Shown here piece after piece: positions 46,505 to 54,735 of a stretch of DNA of 64,000 nucleotides. The notes under the pieces are model-generated. The model saw nothing but the letters and a program-made list of their open reading frames with translations, was not told where the DNA came from and searched no databases. The translations under genes and the position numbers were made by a program. Numbering within the stretch: the first letter of the stretch is position 1; every line of letters begins with the position of its first letter. Source of the stretch: Prevotellaceae bacterium (GTDB taxonomy: Bacteria > Bacteroidota > Bacteroidia > Bacteroidales > Bacteroidaceae); NCBI GenBank assembly GCA_028723525.1, contig JAQYET010000023.1, positions 124,001 to 188,000 on the forward strand, read 5' to 3'.

Positions 46505-47878
46505 ATGAACAATCAACCGGCAAGGACATTCGTTCTCATAGCAATCATAGCGACCGCATTGGTGTATATGCACTTCATGCCGCAGGTGTCTGTGGCAGGG
46601 ACAGTGCTTAGGGATGTCGATATACTTAGCGACATAATGCCGGAGATTGACGGCGAAGATAACGACGAGGTAATAGCAAAGCCTATTGTGCCTGCAGCCC
46701 CGCAGGGGGTAGCAAAGACCGGAAATACCGGCGAGGAAGCACCGGCGAAGAAGAAGCCTTGCCCGCCGGGGGCAACGTGTGTCATCGACTATTCGGGCGG
46801 CGGGGCACACGGAATAGACGCCTTCTACAAGGCTCTTGCCAACGCACAGAAGATGAACCGCCCGGTGAGGGTGGCTTACTGGGGCGACTCTTTCATCGAA
46901 GGCGACATCCTGACCACCGACCTCAGAGCACTGTTGCAGGACAAGTACGGCGGAAATGGTGTGGGCTGGGTGGATTGCGGCAAGACAACGAACAGCACAA
47001 GACCAACGGTGAGAGTGGCAACAAGCGGTTTCACGAGCCATTCTGTAATGGAACGCAAAACGTTTAGCAGCAGACTGCAGGGCATATCGCAAAGATACTT
47101 CACCGTGAACGGCTCTGCGAGCGCAACGTTCAGCGGAACGACGTGGAACAAACACTGCAACTCGTGGGGCACTTCCACCATATACTTCAAGACTTCAACC
47201 CCAATCAGCATTACGGCGACGATGAACGACGGCGAGGAGAAGTCGTTCCGGGTGGAGGCTTCGCCGAGAGTGCAGAGCGTTTCGGTGACAGGAGAGATGA
47301 CGAAAGTGAAGTGGACTGTGAGCGGAGCAAACTCTTCTACACAGTTCTACGGCGTGGCACTCGACCCGAAAAGCGGAGTGGTGCTGGACAACTTCGCCAT
47401 GCGCGGAAGTGCCGGGATGTCACTGGCAGGCATTCCGGAGCAAACCATGCGCGAAATGGCAGCGAAACGACCCTACGACCTGCTCATTTTGCAGTTCGGA
47501 CTGAACGCAACAAGCCAGCGAAGCACCCAAAAGCAGTTGCAACACTACACGGCGCAGATGACAAAAGTGGTTGATATGCTGAAGCGGTGCTACCCCGAAG
47601 CAACGATACTCATTGTAAGCACGAGCGACAGAGACCAGCGCGACGGCGGACAGTTGAAGACAATGAAAGGCGTGGAAGAACTCGTTTCCTATCAGCAACT
47701 TATGGCTGCCGACAACAAGGTGGCATTCTTCAGTCTCTTCGATGCGATGGGAGGGAACGGCGGTATCAGCAAAATGGCACAGCAGGGAATGGCAGGCAAG
47801 GACTATACGCACATCAACTTCAAGGGCGGAGCATACCTCGCAAAGAAGATGTTCGACGGTATAATGTTCGGGAAGTAA
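46505..47878 (+). CDS. SGNH/GDSL hydrolase-family membrane-anchored protein
   Basis: 457 aa from the ATG at 46505. One N-terminal membrane anchor (about 7-25) is followed by a Pro/Ala-rich spacer and two Cys (KKPCPPGATCVID). SGNH blocks: AYWGDSFIEGD (Ser nucleophile), FGLNATS (Asn), and the C-terminal DYTHINFKGG with the Asp-x-x-His pair. With the MBOAT gene 13 nt downstream it forms an O-acylation pair like AlgI/AlgJ or PatA/PatB: the MBOAT moves the acyl group across the membrane and the SGNH protein transfers it to a glycan, peptidoglycan or polysaccharide. Target unknown. Confidence 0.82.
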   Translation: MNNQPARTFVLIAIIATALVYMHFMPQVSVAGTVLRDVDILSDIMPEIDGEDNDEVIAKPIVPAAPQGVAKTGNTGEEAPAKKKPCPPGATCVIDYSGGGAHGIDAFYKALANAQKMNRPVRVAYWGDSFIEGDILTTDLRALLQDKYGGNGVGWVDCGKTTNSTRPTVRVATSGFTSHSVMERKTFSSRLQGISQRYFTVNGSASATFSGTTWNKHCNSWGTSTIYFKTSTPISITATMNDGEEKSFRVEASPRVQSVSVTGEMTKVKWTVSGANSSTQFYGVALDPKSGVVLDNFAMRGSAGMSLAGIPEQTMREMAAKRPYDLLILQFGLNATSQRSTQKQLQHYTAQMTKVVDMLKRCYPEATILIVSTSDRDQRDGGQLKTMKGVEELVSYQQLMAADNKVAFFSLFDAMGGNGGISKMAQQGMAGKDYTHINFKGGAYLAKKMFDGIMFGK

Positions 47879-47891
47879 ACGAAGCGAAGAG

Positions 47892-49385
47892 ATGACGATA
47901 ATAGACAACATTGCGAAGGCACTGACCTACGACCCTACCCAGCCGATGATTTTCAGCAGCGGCATATTCCTTTGGCTCTTCCTCGGGTTCGCTTTCATCT
48001 ATATGCTGCTGCAGAACAAACTCACGGCGCGGCTTGTTTTCGTGACACTTTTTTCCTACTTCTTTTATTATAAGAGCAGTGGCATCTACTTCTTTCTTCT
48101 TGCCGTGGTGACGGTGAGCGACTGGCTGATAGGCAGAATGATAGGAAGGGTGACAGAACGTGAGCCCGACAACAGGCTCAAGGCACGCATGCTCGTGGCT
48201 CTCAGCGTAACAATCGACCTCGCGCTGCTTGCCTACTTCAAATACACCAACTTCTTCCTCGGCTCTCTGTCGCAGATTATCGGCAACAACTTCCAGCCTC
48301 TCGACATCTTCCTTCCCGTGGGAATAAGCTTCTTCACGTTCCAAAGTCTCAGCTACACGATAGACATCTACCGCCGCGAGATACGCCCCTTGGAGTCGCT
48401 TCTCGACTATGCTTTCTTCGTTTCGTTCTTCCCGCAACTCGTGGCAGGTCCCATCGTGAAGGCGCGCGACTTCGTTCCGCAGATACGCAAGCCGCTTTCC
48501 ATAACGCGGCGAATGTTCGGCATGGGGGTATATCTCATCACAATAGGACTGTTCAAGAAAGCCGTGATTTCAGACTACATAAGTATCAACTTCGTGGAAC
48601 GTGTGTTCGACCAGCCCGAAATGTTCAGTGGCGTGGAGGTGTTGCTCGGCATCTACGGCTACGCAATGCAAATCTACTGCGACTTTTCGGGATATAGCGA
48701 CATGGCAATAGGTATCGCCCTGCTGCTCGGTTTCCGCTTCCCGATGAACTTCAACGCGCCTTACCGCTCGGTGTCGGTGACAGACTTCTGGCGTCGCTGG
48801 CACATCTCGCTCTCCACTTGGCTGAAACAGTATCTGTATATCTCGCTCGGCGGCAACAGGAAAGGGAAGCTGCGAACCTACGCCAACCTCACAACGACGA
48901 TGCTGCTCGGCGGGTTGTGGCACGGCGCATCATGGAATTTCATACTCTGGGGAGCACTCCACGGCGTGGCGTTGAGCGTGCACAAGTTCTTCTCGCAGAA
49001 TGTTTTCCGCCACGACAAGCGATACACGAGCACCGGTTGGCGGCAAGTGGGGGCAATAATTCTCACCTTCCACTTCGTGTGTTTCTGCTGGATATTCTTC
49101 CGAAGCAGCGATTTCGACACCGGTATCACCATGATTACACAGGTGACAACCAACTTCCACCCCGAACTGCTGTGGCAGGTGGTGAGCGGCTATCCTTGGG
49201 TTTTCGGTCTGATGGCGTTTGGTTTCGTTAGCCATTTCCTGCCCGACAGGTGGCAGCAGCGCATCGTTGCCCGACTGTCAATGACCAATGTGCTGGTGTA
49301 TGCGGCAATGATTACGGCTGTGGCATACATCGTCATTCAGGTGAAGTCGAGCGAAATACAGCCTTTCATCTACTTTCAGTTCTGA
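47892..49385 (+). CDS. MBOAT family O-acyltransferase (AlgI-like)
   Basis: 497 aa with 10-12 membrane segments. MBOAT core features: YFKYTNFFLGSL, PVGISFFTFQSLSYTIDIYR, FFPQLVAGPIVKARDFVPQI, YCDFSGYSDMAIGIALLLGF, FWRRWHISLSTWLKQYLYIS and the catalytic His region LLGGLWHGASWNFILWGALH. Same length and order as AlgI. Thirteen nt after the SGNH gene, so the two should act on one extracellular polymer. Confidence 0.93.
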   Translation: MTIIDNIAKALTYDPTQPMIFSSGIFLWLFLGFAFIYMLLQNKLTARLVFVTLFSYFFYYKSSGIYFFLLAVVTVSDWLIGRMIGRVTEREPDNRLKARMLVALSVTIDLALLAYFKYTNFFLGSLSQIIGNNFQPLDIFLPVGISFFTFQSLSYTIDIYRREIRPLESLLDYAFFVSFFPQLVAGPIVKARDFVPQIRKPLSITRRMFGMGVYLITIGLFKKAVISDYISINFVERVFDQPEMFSGVEVLLGIYGYAMQIYCDFSGYSDMAIGIALLLGFRFPMNFNAPYRSVSVTDFWRRWHISLSTWLKQYLYISLGGNRKGKLRTYANLTTTMLLGGLWHGASWNFILWGALHGVALSVHKFFSQNVFRHDKRYTSTGWRQVGAIILTFHFVCFCWIFFRSSDFDTGITMITQVTTNFHPELLWQVVSGYPWVFGLMAFGFVSHFLPDRWQQRIVARLSMTNVLVYAAMITAVAYIVIQVKSSEIQPFIYFQF

Positions 49386-49454
49386 CGTTCTGCCGCCCTC
49401 CATACCCAAATTCGTCGCAAAAAGCGGTTCGCAATGCCGATTTACGAGAAATTG

Positions 49455-49486
49455 TTTGGAACTTATCACATTTTTAAATACTTTTG
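49455..49486 (+). promoter_or_regulatory. Promoter of the 137-aa lipoprotein gene
   Basis: TTTG (49455-49458) and TACTTTTG (49479-49486), 20 nt apart. The transcript would have a leader of about 90 nt. Confidence 0.6.
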
Positions 49487-49581
49487 CAGACAGTAGGCTA
49501 TGTGACACTTCCTGCCGGCATGGTTGAAAAGCAACCGGGCCGGAAAATAGAGTTCTTGTCAAACCTTTAAACCTATCGACA

Positions 49582-49995
49582 ATGAAAAAAGTAGTTTTAG
49601 GCATATTCATCATGATGTTCGGGCTGGCATTCGTTTCCTGTTCGGAGGAGAAAAACCTGAAAGCCGTACTGGAAAGTGCAGAGAAAGACGGAGCAAACTG
49701 GAGTGAGGAAGAGTGGAGAGAGGCATTCAAGGTTGCACTGAAAGCCGCAAAACCAATGCTCGAAGACATGAAGGCGATAGAAAACGTGGCAAAAGAGCAG
49801 GGGCAGGAAGACCGGGGAAAGAAGCTGGAAGAGCTGGTTGAAAACATGAAGAATTATGAACAGCTCAGCCGGCAGATAATGGCTCTCGGCGATGCGGCAC
49901 AGGAAACAGAAGCAGGAAGGAAAGTCTATGAAGACAAGAACCTGCAAAAGGAACTCGCCAGAGAGCTCGGAATGGAAGACCTTATAAAAGAATAA
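49582..49995 (+). CDS. Small helical lipoprotein
   Basis: 137 aa. Lipobox AFVSCSEE with Cys at about 20. The mature part is highly charged and helical (LKAVLESAEKDGANWSEEEW, EELVENMKNYEQLSRQIM), with no recognised domain. Own promoter and terminator. Function unknown; periplasmic or outer-membrane location likely. Confidence 0.65.
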   Translation: MKKVVLGIFIMMFGLAFVSCSEEKNLKAVLESAEKDGANWSEEEWREAFKVALKAAKPMLEDMKAIENVAKEQGQEDRGKKLEELVENMKNYEQLSRQIMALGDAAQETEAGRKVYEDKNLQKELARELGMEDLIKE

Positions 49996-50017
49996 TATTT
50001 TTGTTTCATGATTGTCA

Positions 50018-50066
50018 GAACTCCCGATGACGGTTAACGCCTGAGTCGGGAGTTCTTCTCTTTTGT
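50018..50066 (+). terminator. Terminator after the helical lipoprotein gene
   Basis: GAACTCCCGA (50018-50027) pairs with TCGGGAGTTC (50046-50055), then TTCTCTTTT. Confidence 0.8.
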
Positions 50067-50085
50067 CGAAATCAGCGTGAAATTC

Positions 50086-50116
50086 TTTGCGTTATCTCCT
50101 TTTTTCAGTAACTTTG
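50086..50116 (+). promoter_or_regulatory. Promoter of argS
   Basis: TTTG (50086-50089) and TAACTTTG (50109-50116), 19 nt apart; 25 nt before the start codon. Confidence 0.65.
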
Positions 50117-50141
50117 CAGGCAAATCGGAAATAAGGAAGTT

Positions 50142-51962
50142 ATGAATATCGAAAACGAAATAGTAAAGGCAACGCTCAAGGTCGTAAGCGAACTATACGG
50201 ACAGGAGGTTGACCGGACGGCAGTGCAACTGCAAAAGACACGCGCAGACTTTGAAGGCAATCTCACACTTGTGGTGTTCCCGTTCCTGAGAATATCAAAG
50301 AAAAAACCGGAAGACACGGCACAGGAGATAGGAGAACGGCTGATAAAGGAAACCCCCGTGGTGGCTTCGTTCAACGTAGTGAAGGGCTTCCTCAACCTCG
50401 TTGTGTCGCAGGCGGCATGGATCAGTCTGCTCAACGACATCAACGCCGATGCCGACTTCGGCTGCAAGAAAGCCGACGCCGACAGCGAACTGGTGATGAT
50501 AGAATATTCGTCGCCCAACACCAACAAGCCGCTACACCTCGGGCACGTGCGCAACAACTTGCTCGGCTGGTCGCTGGCACAGATAATGCAGGCCAACGGA
50601 TACCGCGTGGTGAAGACCAATATCGTGAACGACAGGGGAATACACATCTGCAAGTCGATGCTCGCATGGCAGAAATGGGGCAACGGAGAGACACCGCAGA
50701 CAAGCGGAAAGAAAGGCGACCACCTCATCGGCGACTACTATGTGCTCTTCGACAGGTACTATCGCGAAGAGGCTGCCGAACTGAAAGAGCATCTCATGGA
50801 GCAGGGAATGTCGGAAAAAGAGGCTGACGACAAGGCAAAACAAGAGGCTCCGTTGATGAAAGAAGCCCGCGACATGCTCGTGAAATGGGAGCAGAACGAC
50901 CCGGAAGTGCGCGCCCTGTGGGAGATGATGAACTCGTGGGTGTATGCCGGATTTGATGAAACCTACAAAGCACTGGGCGTAGGCTTCGACAAGATTTACT
51001 ACGAGAGCATGACCTACCTGCGCGGAAAGGCAAAGGTGGAGGAGGGCTTGGAGAAAGGGCTCTTTGAGCGTCACGACGACAACTCGGTGTGGGCAGACCT
51101 CACAAACGAGGGACTCGACAAGAAACTTCTGCTGCGCAGCGACGGCACCAGCGTGTATATGACACAGGACATCGGCACGGCCGAAATGAGATTTAACGAC
51201 TACCCGATAGACAAAATGATATACGTGGTGGGCAACGAACAGAACTATCACTTCCAAGTTCTGTCGATACTGCTCGACCGTCTGGGGTATAAGTGGGGCA
51301 AGGAACTCGTGCATTTCTCCTACGGAATGGTGGAACTGCCCAACGGAAAGATGAAAAGCCGGGAAGGAACGGTGGTCGATGCCGACGAACTTATAGAGGC
51401 AATGACCGACGATGCACGGCGCACTGCCGACGAAGCAGGCAAGAACGCCGACCTCACCGAGCAGGAGAAGCAGGACATTGCACGAATGGTGGGCATGGGA
51501 GCACTGAAGTATTTCATACTGAAAGTTGACGCAAGGAAGAACATGCTGTTCAATCCCGAGGAGTCGATAGACTTCAACGGCAACACCGGACCGTTCATAC
51601 AATACACCCATGCGCGCATAAAGAGCATCATGAGAAAGGCACAGGCAATGGGAATTGACACCGGCGCGATTGCGACCGGCAGCGATGCGGTGCTTAACGA
51701 GAAAGAAATCGAACTGGTGCAAAAAATGAACAGTTTCGCCGCCGCAGTGGAACAGGCAGGCAAGGACTACAGTCCGAGCGGAATAGCGAACTACTGCTAC
51801 GAACTCACAAAGGAGTTCAACCAGTGGTATCACGACTTCAGCGTGCTGAATGCCGACGACGAACAGACACGCATCACGCGCCTCGTGCTCGCCAAGAACG
51901 TTGCCAAAATAATCAGAAACGGCATGGCATTGCTCGGAATAGAGGTTCCGGAGCGAATGTAA
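50142..51962 (+). CDS. argS: Arginyl-tRNA synthetase
   Basis: Charges tRNA-Arg. 606 aa. N-terminal Arg-tRNA-synthetase additional domain (DFEGNLTLVVFPF...GFLNLVVS), HIGH motif in SSPNTNKPLHLGHVRNN (about 125-141), degenerate KMSKS in GKMKSREGTVVD (about 404-415) and the C-terminal DALR anticodon-binding domain (ADDEQTRITRLVLAKNVAKI). Complete. The small Cys-rich gene starts 80 nt downstream and may share the transcript. Confidence 0.98.
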   Translation: MNIENEIVKATLKVVSELYGQEVDRTAVQLQKTRADFEGNLTLVVFPFLRISKKKPEDTAQEIGERLIKETPVVASFNVVKGFLNLVVSQAAWISLLNDINADADFGCKKADADSELVMIEYSSPNTNKPLHLGHVRNNLLGWSLAQIMQANGYRVVKTNIVNDRGIHICKSMLAWQKWGNGETPQTSGKKGDHLIGDYYVLFDRYYREEAAELKEHLMEQGMSEKEADDKAKQEAPLMKEARDMLVKWEQNDPEVRALWEMMNSWVYAGFDETYKALGVGFDKIYYESMTYLRGKAKVEEGLEKGLFERHDDNSVWADLTNEGLDKKLLLRSDGTSVYMTQDIGTAEMRFNDYPIDKMIYVVGNEQNYHFQVLSILLDRLGYKWGKELVHFSYGMVELPNGKMKSREGTVVDADELIEAMTDDARRTADEAGKNADLTEQEKQDIARMVGMGALKYFILKVDARKNMLFNPEESIDFNGNTGPFIQYTHARIKSIMRKAQAMGIDTGAIATGSDAVLNEKEIELVQKMNSFAAAVEQAGKDYSPSGIANYCYELTKEFNQWYHDFSVLNADDEQTRITRLVLAKNVAKIIRNGMALLGIEVPERM

Positions 51963-52042
51963 CGACACCCGCATCCGACAGAGAAGGAACTGAAAAGCCA
52001 TCTCTGCCGGAGCGTATCGGGTAATGATATGAATAGCGGCAA

Positions 52043-52342
52043 ATGCAAAAAAACAAGATAGAAAGGGAGAAAAAGACCGTGAGAATGATGATAGAACATT
52101 ATTCTCGCCGCAAACTGAAGCAGGAAAACGTGCCGGAAGAATACCTACGACTGGCAGAATATGCCTGCAGGCGACTCGACCGATGCCGTTTCGGGGAACA
52201 GAAAACCTCCTGCAAGACATGCCCCGTGCACTGCTACGCCCCTCACGAAAGGGACATGATAAGACAGATTATGAGATGGGCAGGACCAAGAATGTTGCTC
52301 TTCGCCCCCATTGCTGCAATACGACACATGCTCGGAAGATAG
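52043..52342 (+). CDS. Nitrous-oxide-stimulated promoter family protein (YgbA-like)
   Basis: 99 aa, basic and soluble. Four Cys are arranged as in the YgbA family: YACRRLDRC, then CKTCPVHCYAPHERDMIRQI, probably a metal-binding cluster. Other family stretches are EKKTVRMMIEHYSRRK and RWAGPRMLLFAPIAAIRHML. The family name derives from its expression under nitrogen oxides; its function is not known. Downstream of argS. Confidence 0.85.
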   Translation: MQKNKIEREKKTVRMMIEHYSRRKLKQENVPEEYLRLAEYACRRLDRCRFGEQKTSCKTCPVHCYAPHERDMIRQIMRWAGPRMLLFAPIAAIRHMLGR

Positions 52343-52412
52343 CACACTCTTGTAATAATAAAGCACAAAAACATTGTTTTTCACGGCAATATTCGATTTT
52401 TTCGGCGAAAAA

Positions 52413-52444
52413 TTTGCGTGTTAGAACAGAAAAAGTTACCTTTG
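52413..52444 (+). promoter_or_regulatory. Promoter of the Gly-Ser-linker lipoprotein gene
   Basis: TTTG (52413-52416) and TACCTTTG (52437-52444), 20 nt apart; gives a leader of about 150 nt. Confidence 0.65.
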
Positions 52445-52600
52445 CGGAAACATGGAATTGTAAACCAACAAACCGGAAACAGCATCCATCAGATGAATAT
52501 CTGACAAAAGGAAGATACTATATAAACCAATTCAAACGAAATTATCGACTCGTAAAAAAGCGGTATATTCGAATAATATTAACACTAAAAACAACAAATT

Positions 52601-53548
52601 ATGGAAAAGAACATTTTAAGAAAAATCATGTTGCTGTCGGTGATAGGACTTTTCACGGCAGGAACTTTAGCATTCGTGTCTTGTGGTTCGGACGACCCTG
52701 AAGACCCAACACCTCCAATAGTACCTCCCGGCGGCGGCGGTTCGGGCGGCTCCGGCGGTTCAGGTGGAAGCGGCGGTTCGGGCGGTTCGGGCGGAAGTAC
52801 GAGCACAGACCCGTGGGCGTATCTCGTGAACGAAGACGTGAAAACACTGGAAATCGATGGCAACACAGCCAAATACGGGGACCACACATACACAGTTGGT
52901 ACCGAGATAAACTCTAAAGGTAACGACTCCGAGGTTGGCAGGAACTCCATTCGTCGCGTAACATCAAGCTTCTCTTTCGATGAGTACAATCGTTATGCCG
53001 ATAACTATGTCACGTTCACGAACATTCCGTCGGGTTACAACGAGTTCAAGGCTGTCTATGAGCAATTCCTCGGCAAATGTGCAGAGGGCTGCATCGCCAT
53101 GATACCTATGGCAATGGAAATCTACGGGCGCGACCATGCCACCGGAAAGAAGTGCATCGAACTGCTATGTACACCGACATGCGCAAGCAGTGCGATGAGA
53201 CAGATAGCAGAGAAGATAAAGTCGAACAGCACCGACTCTTATGTTCAGCGTTACATCCCGGCAGCAACCTTGCTGGGAGCGACCTATAGCAACGCTTACA
53301 GACCCAACGAACCATACACCGTTTCGGTAAAGGCAAACCCGAACAGAAAGAACGAAGAGTCGGAAATTGCCGGAGGAATCGTGATGCACAACATCGTGCC
53401 TACCAGCGGCGGTTGGGACAGTCCGAACCGCATGGTCAGTGTAATCAGGCTGTTCAGCAGCGAAAGCGGACCGTATAAAATATTCAACTTCCCAGACTTC
53501 TACGTAGGATGTCGCCAAATACGCGGCACTTGGGCCGGTCTGAAATAA
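52601..53548 (+). CDS. Lipoprotein with Gly-Gly-Ser linker, DUF6935-like
   Basis: 315 aa. Lipobox AFVSCGSD with Cys at about 28, then Asp/Pro-rich residues and a tandem GGS linker at about 45-66 (GGGGSGGSGGSGGSGGSGGS). The folded part (about 75-315) contains YVTFTNIPSGYNEFKAVYEQ, AMIPMAMEIYGRDHATGKKC, IELLC, VQRYIPAATLLGATYSNAY, which I associate with the Bacteroidota family DUF6935; function unknown. The linker would hold the domain away from the membrane. Its repeated codons could slip and change length. Confidence 0.7.
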   Translation: MEKNILRKIMLLSVIGLFTAGTLAFVSCGSDDPEDPTPPIVPPGGGGSGGSGGSGGSGGSGGSGGSTSTDPWAYLVNEDVKTLEIDGNTAKYGDHTYTVGTEINSKGNDSEVGRNSIRRVTSSFSFDEYNRYADNYVTFTNIPSGYNEFKAVYEQFLGKCAEGCIAMIPMAMEIYGRDHATGKKCIELLCTPTCASSAMRQIAEKIKSNSTDSYVQRYIPAATLLGATYSNAYRPNEPYTVSVKANPNRKNEESEIAGGIVMHNIVPTSGGWDSPNRMVSVIRLFSSESGPYKIFNFPDFYVGCRQIRGTWAGLK

Positions 53549-53580
53549 CATTCCGAGCCGCTTGCCGGCTATGCTAAAAT

Positions 53581-53642
53581 AAAACGAGAGTGTGCCAAAC
53601 TCTTGATACATTGCAACATGTATCGGCACACTCTCGTTTTTT
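53581..53642 (+). terminator. Strong branched terminator
   Basis: A 16-bp perfect stem (AAAACGAGAGTGTGCC at 53581-53596 with 53625-53640) holds an inner hairpin GATACA/TGTATC (53605-53610 with 53619-53624). T-rich after the stem. Confidence 0.85.
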
Positions 53643-53740
53643 ATTGCCCATACCAACAGCCTTCTCTCCCCCCCGTTCACACCATCTCTTTAGCTATTTA
53701 ACGCCACACCGCTGTGCACTATGATATGTAACAGCGTGCA

Positions 53741-53820
53741 AAATCGCCGAAATTACCGAGCAAAATCGGCGAAATTGGTCGGCAAAATCGGCGATTTTGC
53801 AACGCAATTCAGCCGATTTT
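53741..53820. repeat. 22-bp-period quasi-palindrome array, copy 5
   Basis: Cores at 53742, 53764, 53786 and 53808: AATCGCCGAAA, AATCGGCGAAA, AATCGGCGATT and a decayed TTCAGCCGATT; exact 22-bp period. Spacers ACCGAGCA, GGTCGGCA, GCAACGCA. It lies in the 523-bp gap between the DUF6935-like gene and tRNA-Gln; the rest of that gap holds only a terminator and the tRNA promoter. Confidence 0.93.
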
Positions 53821-54030
53821 ACTTTCTGAAAGTCATCCTTTCTCTAAGGTGAAGATAGTCAATGAGAAAGTGGTTCATAGTCTTTTATGTATGCTAAAAT
53901 AAAGCATTGGTGGCAAGGAAAAACTTCCATACAGCGTAAAATCACGGCAGGATAATGCTGCCTGACGTCAAATTCCACCACAATATTTTACGTACTGTCA
54001 TGGCTGCAACACAAAAAAGCGGGCGAAAAT

Positions 54031-54061
54031 TTTGTGGTGGAGCAAAAAAATCGTATCTTTG
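54031..54061 (+). promoter_or_regulatory. Promoter of tRNA-Gln
   Basis: TTTG (54031-54034) and TATCTTTG (54054-54061), 19 nt apart, ending 10 nt before the tRNA. Confidence 0.75.
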
Positions 54062-54071
54062 CAACCGCTAT

Positions 54072-54142
54072 TGTCCAATGGTGTAATGGTAGCACAACAG
54101 GTTTTGGTTCTGTTTGTGGTGGTTCGAATCCGCCTTGGACAA
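54072..54142 (+). tRNA. tRNA-Gln (anticodon TTG)
   Basis: 71-nt cloverleaf. Acceptor TGTCCAA (54072) pairs with TTGGACA (54135-54141), discriminator A. Anticodon stem ACAGG/TCTGT closes the loop TTTTGGT, giving anticodon TTG. T arm GGTGG-TTCGAAT-CCGCC. CCA is not encoded, which is common in this phylum. Confidence 0.96.
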
Positions 54143-54148
54143 CAAAAA

Positions 54149-54188
54149 AGCCGCGTCGGAAATCACTTCCAGCGCGGCTCAGATTTTT
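54149..54188 (+). terminator. Terminator of tRNA-Gln
   Basis: AGCCGCG (54149-54155) pairs with CGCGGCT (54173-54179), then TTTTTT. Confidence 0.85.
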
Positions 54189-54357
54189 TAAACCACTTTC
54201 TAAAATTCTGTTTGTCATCCAAAGTTTACTAAAGTCTAACAGTTCTGTGTTTCACTAAATCTATCGCACATCAACACTGAAAATGCGGTAGAGAAAGACT
54301 AATTCAGCACATTCCGAGGTCTGTCTCGGAAAAAATCATGTCGGTTTTATCGTTGTA

Positions 54358-54525
54358 TCAGTCATCATTATCAAGTCTCGTATGGAGGATTACATTTCGC
54401 CTACGTTCCTCTTCATCCACCAGTTTGATGAAATCCTTGATTTTCTTATTCATCATTTCATAGGCAGAAGCGTTGTCAGGCTCTGTATCGTAACGTGTTG
54501 TTTGAGGGCTTTCTTCGCTCATCAT
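54358..54525 (-). CDS. Hypothetical 55-aa charged protein
   Basis: Frame from ATG at 54523-54525: MMSEESPQTTRYDTEPDNAS, then AYEMMNKKIKDFIKLVDEEE, then RRRNVILHTRLDNDD. Soluble and helical, with no cysteine or signal. Upstream on the minus strand a CACCTTTG box resembles a -7 element. I do not recognise a family. Coding-like composition and a clear start favour a real gene, but this is a modest call. Confidence 0.45.
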   Translation of the reverse strand: MMSEESPQTTRYDTEPDNASAYEMMNKKIKDFIKLVDEEERRRNVILHTRLDNDD

Positions 54526-54735
54526 ATTATATATATCGATAGTGTAGGCTATTGAACTTTCGTTGGTGCAAAGGTGCGAAGATTATCTTTCTTCTTATGT
54601 CATATCATGGACAAAAAGTATAACAAACGAGACTTTTCAACCTTTATAAAATGTAACCAACGAGACATAATACAATGCAAATAGCTGTTTAAAAACGATT
54701 TAGCGATTTTCTTGTATTACAATACAGAACAACTC

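Noticed and set aside
50532..52220. Long minus-strand open frame (562 codons) opposite argS and its flank
   Set aside because: It is the antisense shadow of argS; composition is His/Val/Leu-rich nonsense with no domain, and argS on the plus strand is certain.
54072..54144. Missing CCA end as sign of a defective tRNA
   Set aside because: CCA is commonly added after transcription in this phylum; all stems and the promoter are intact.
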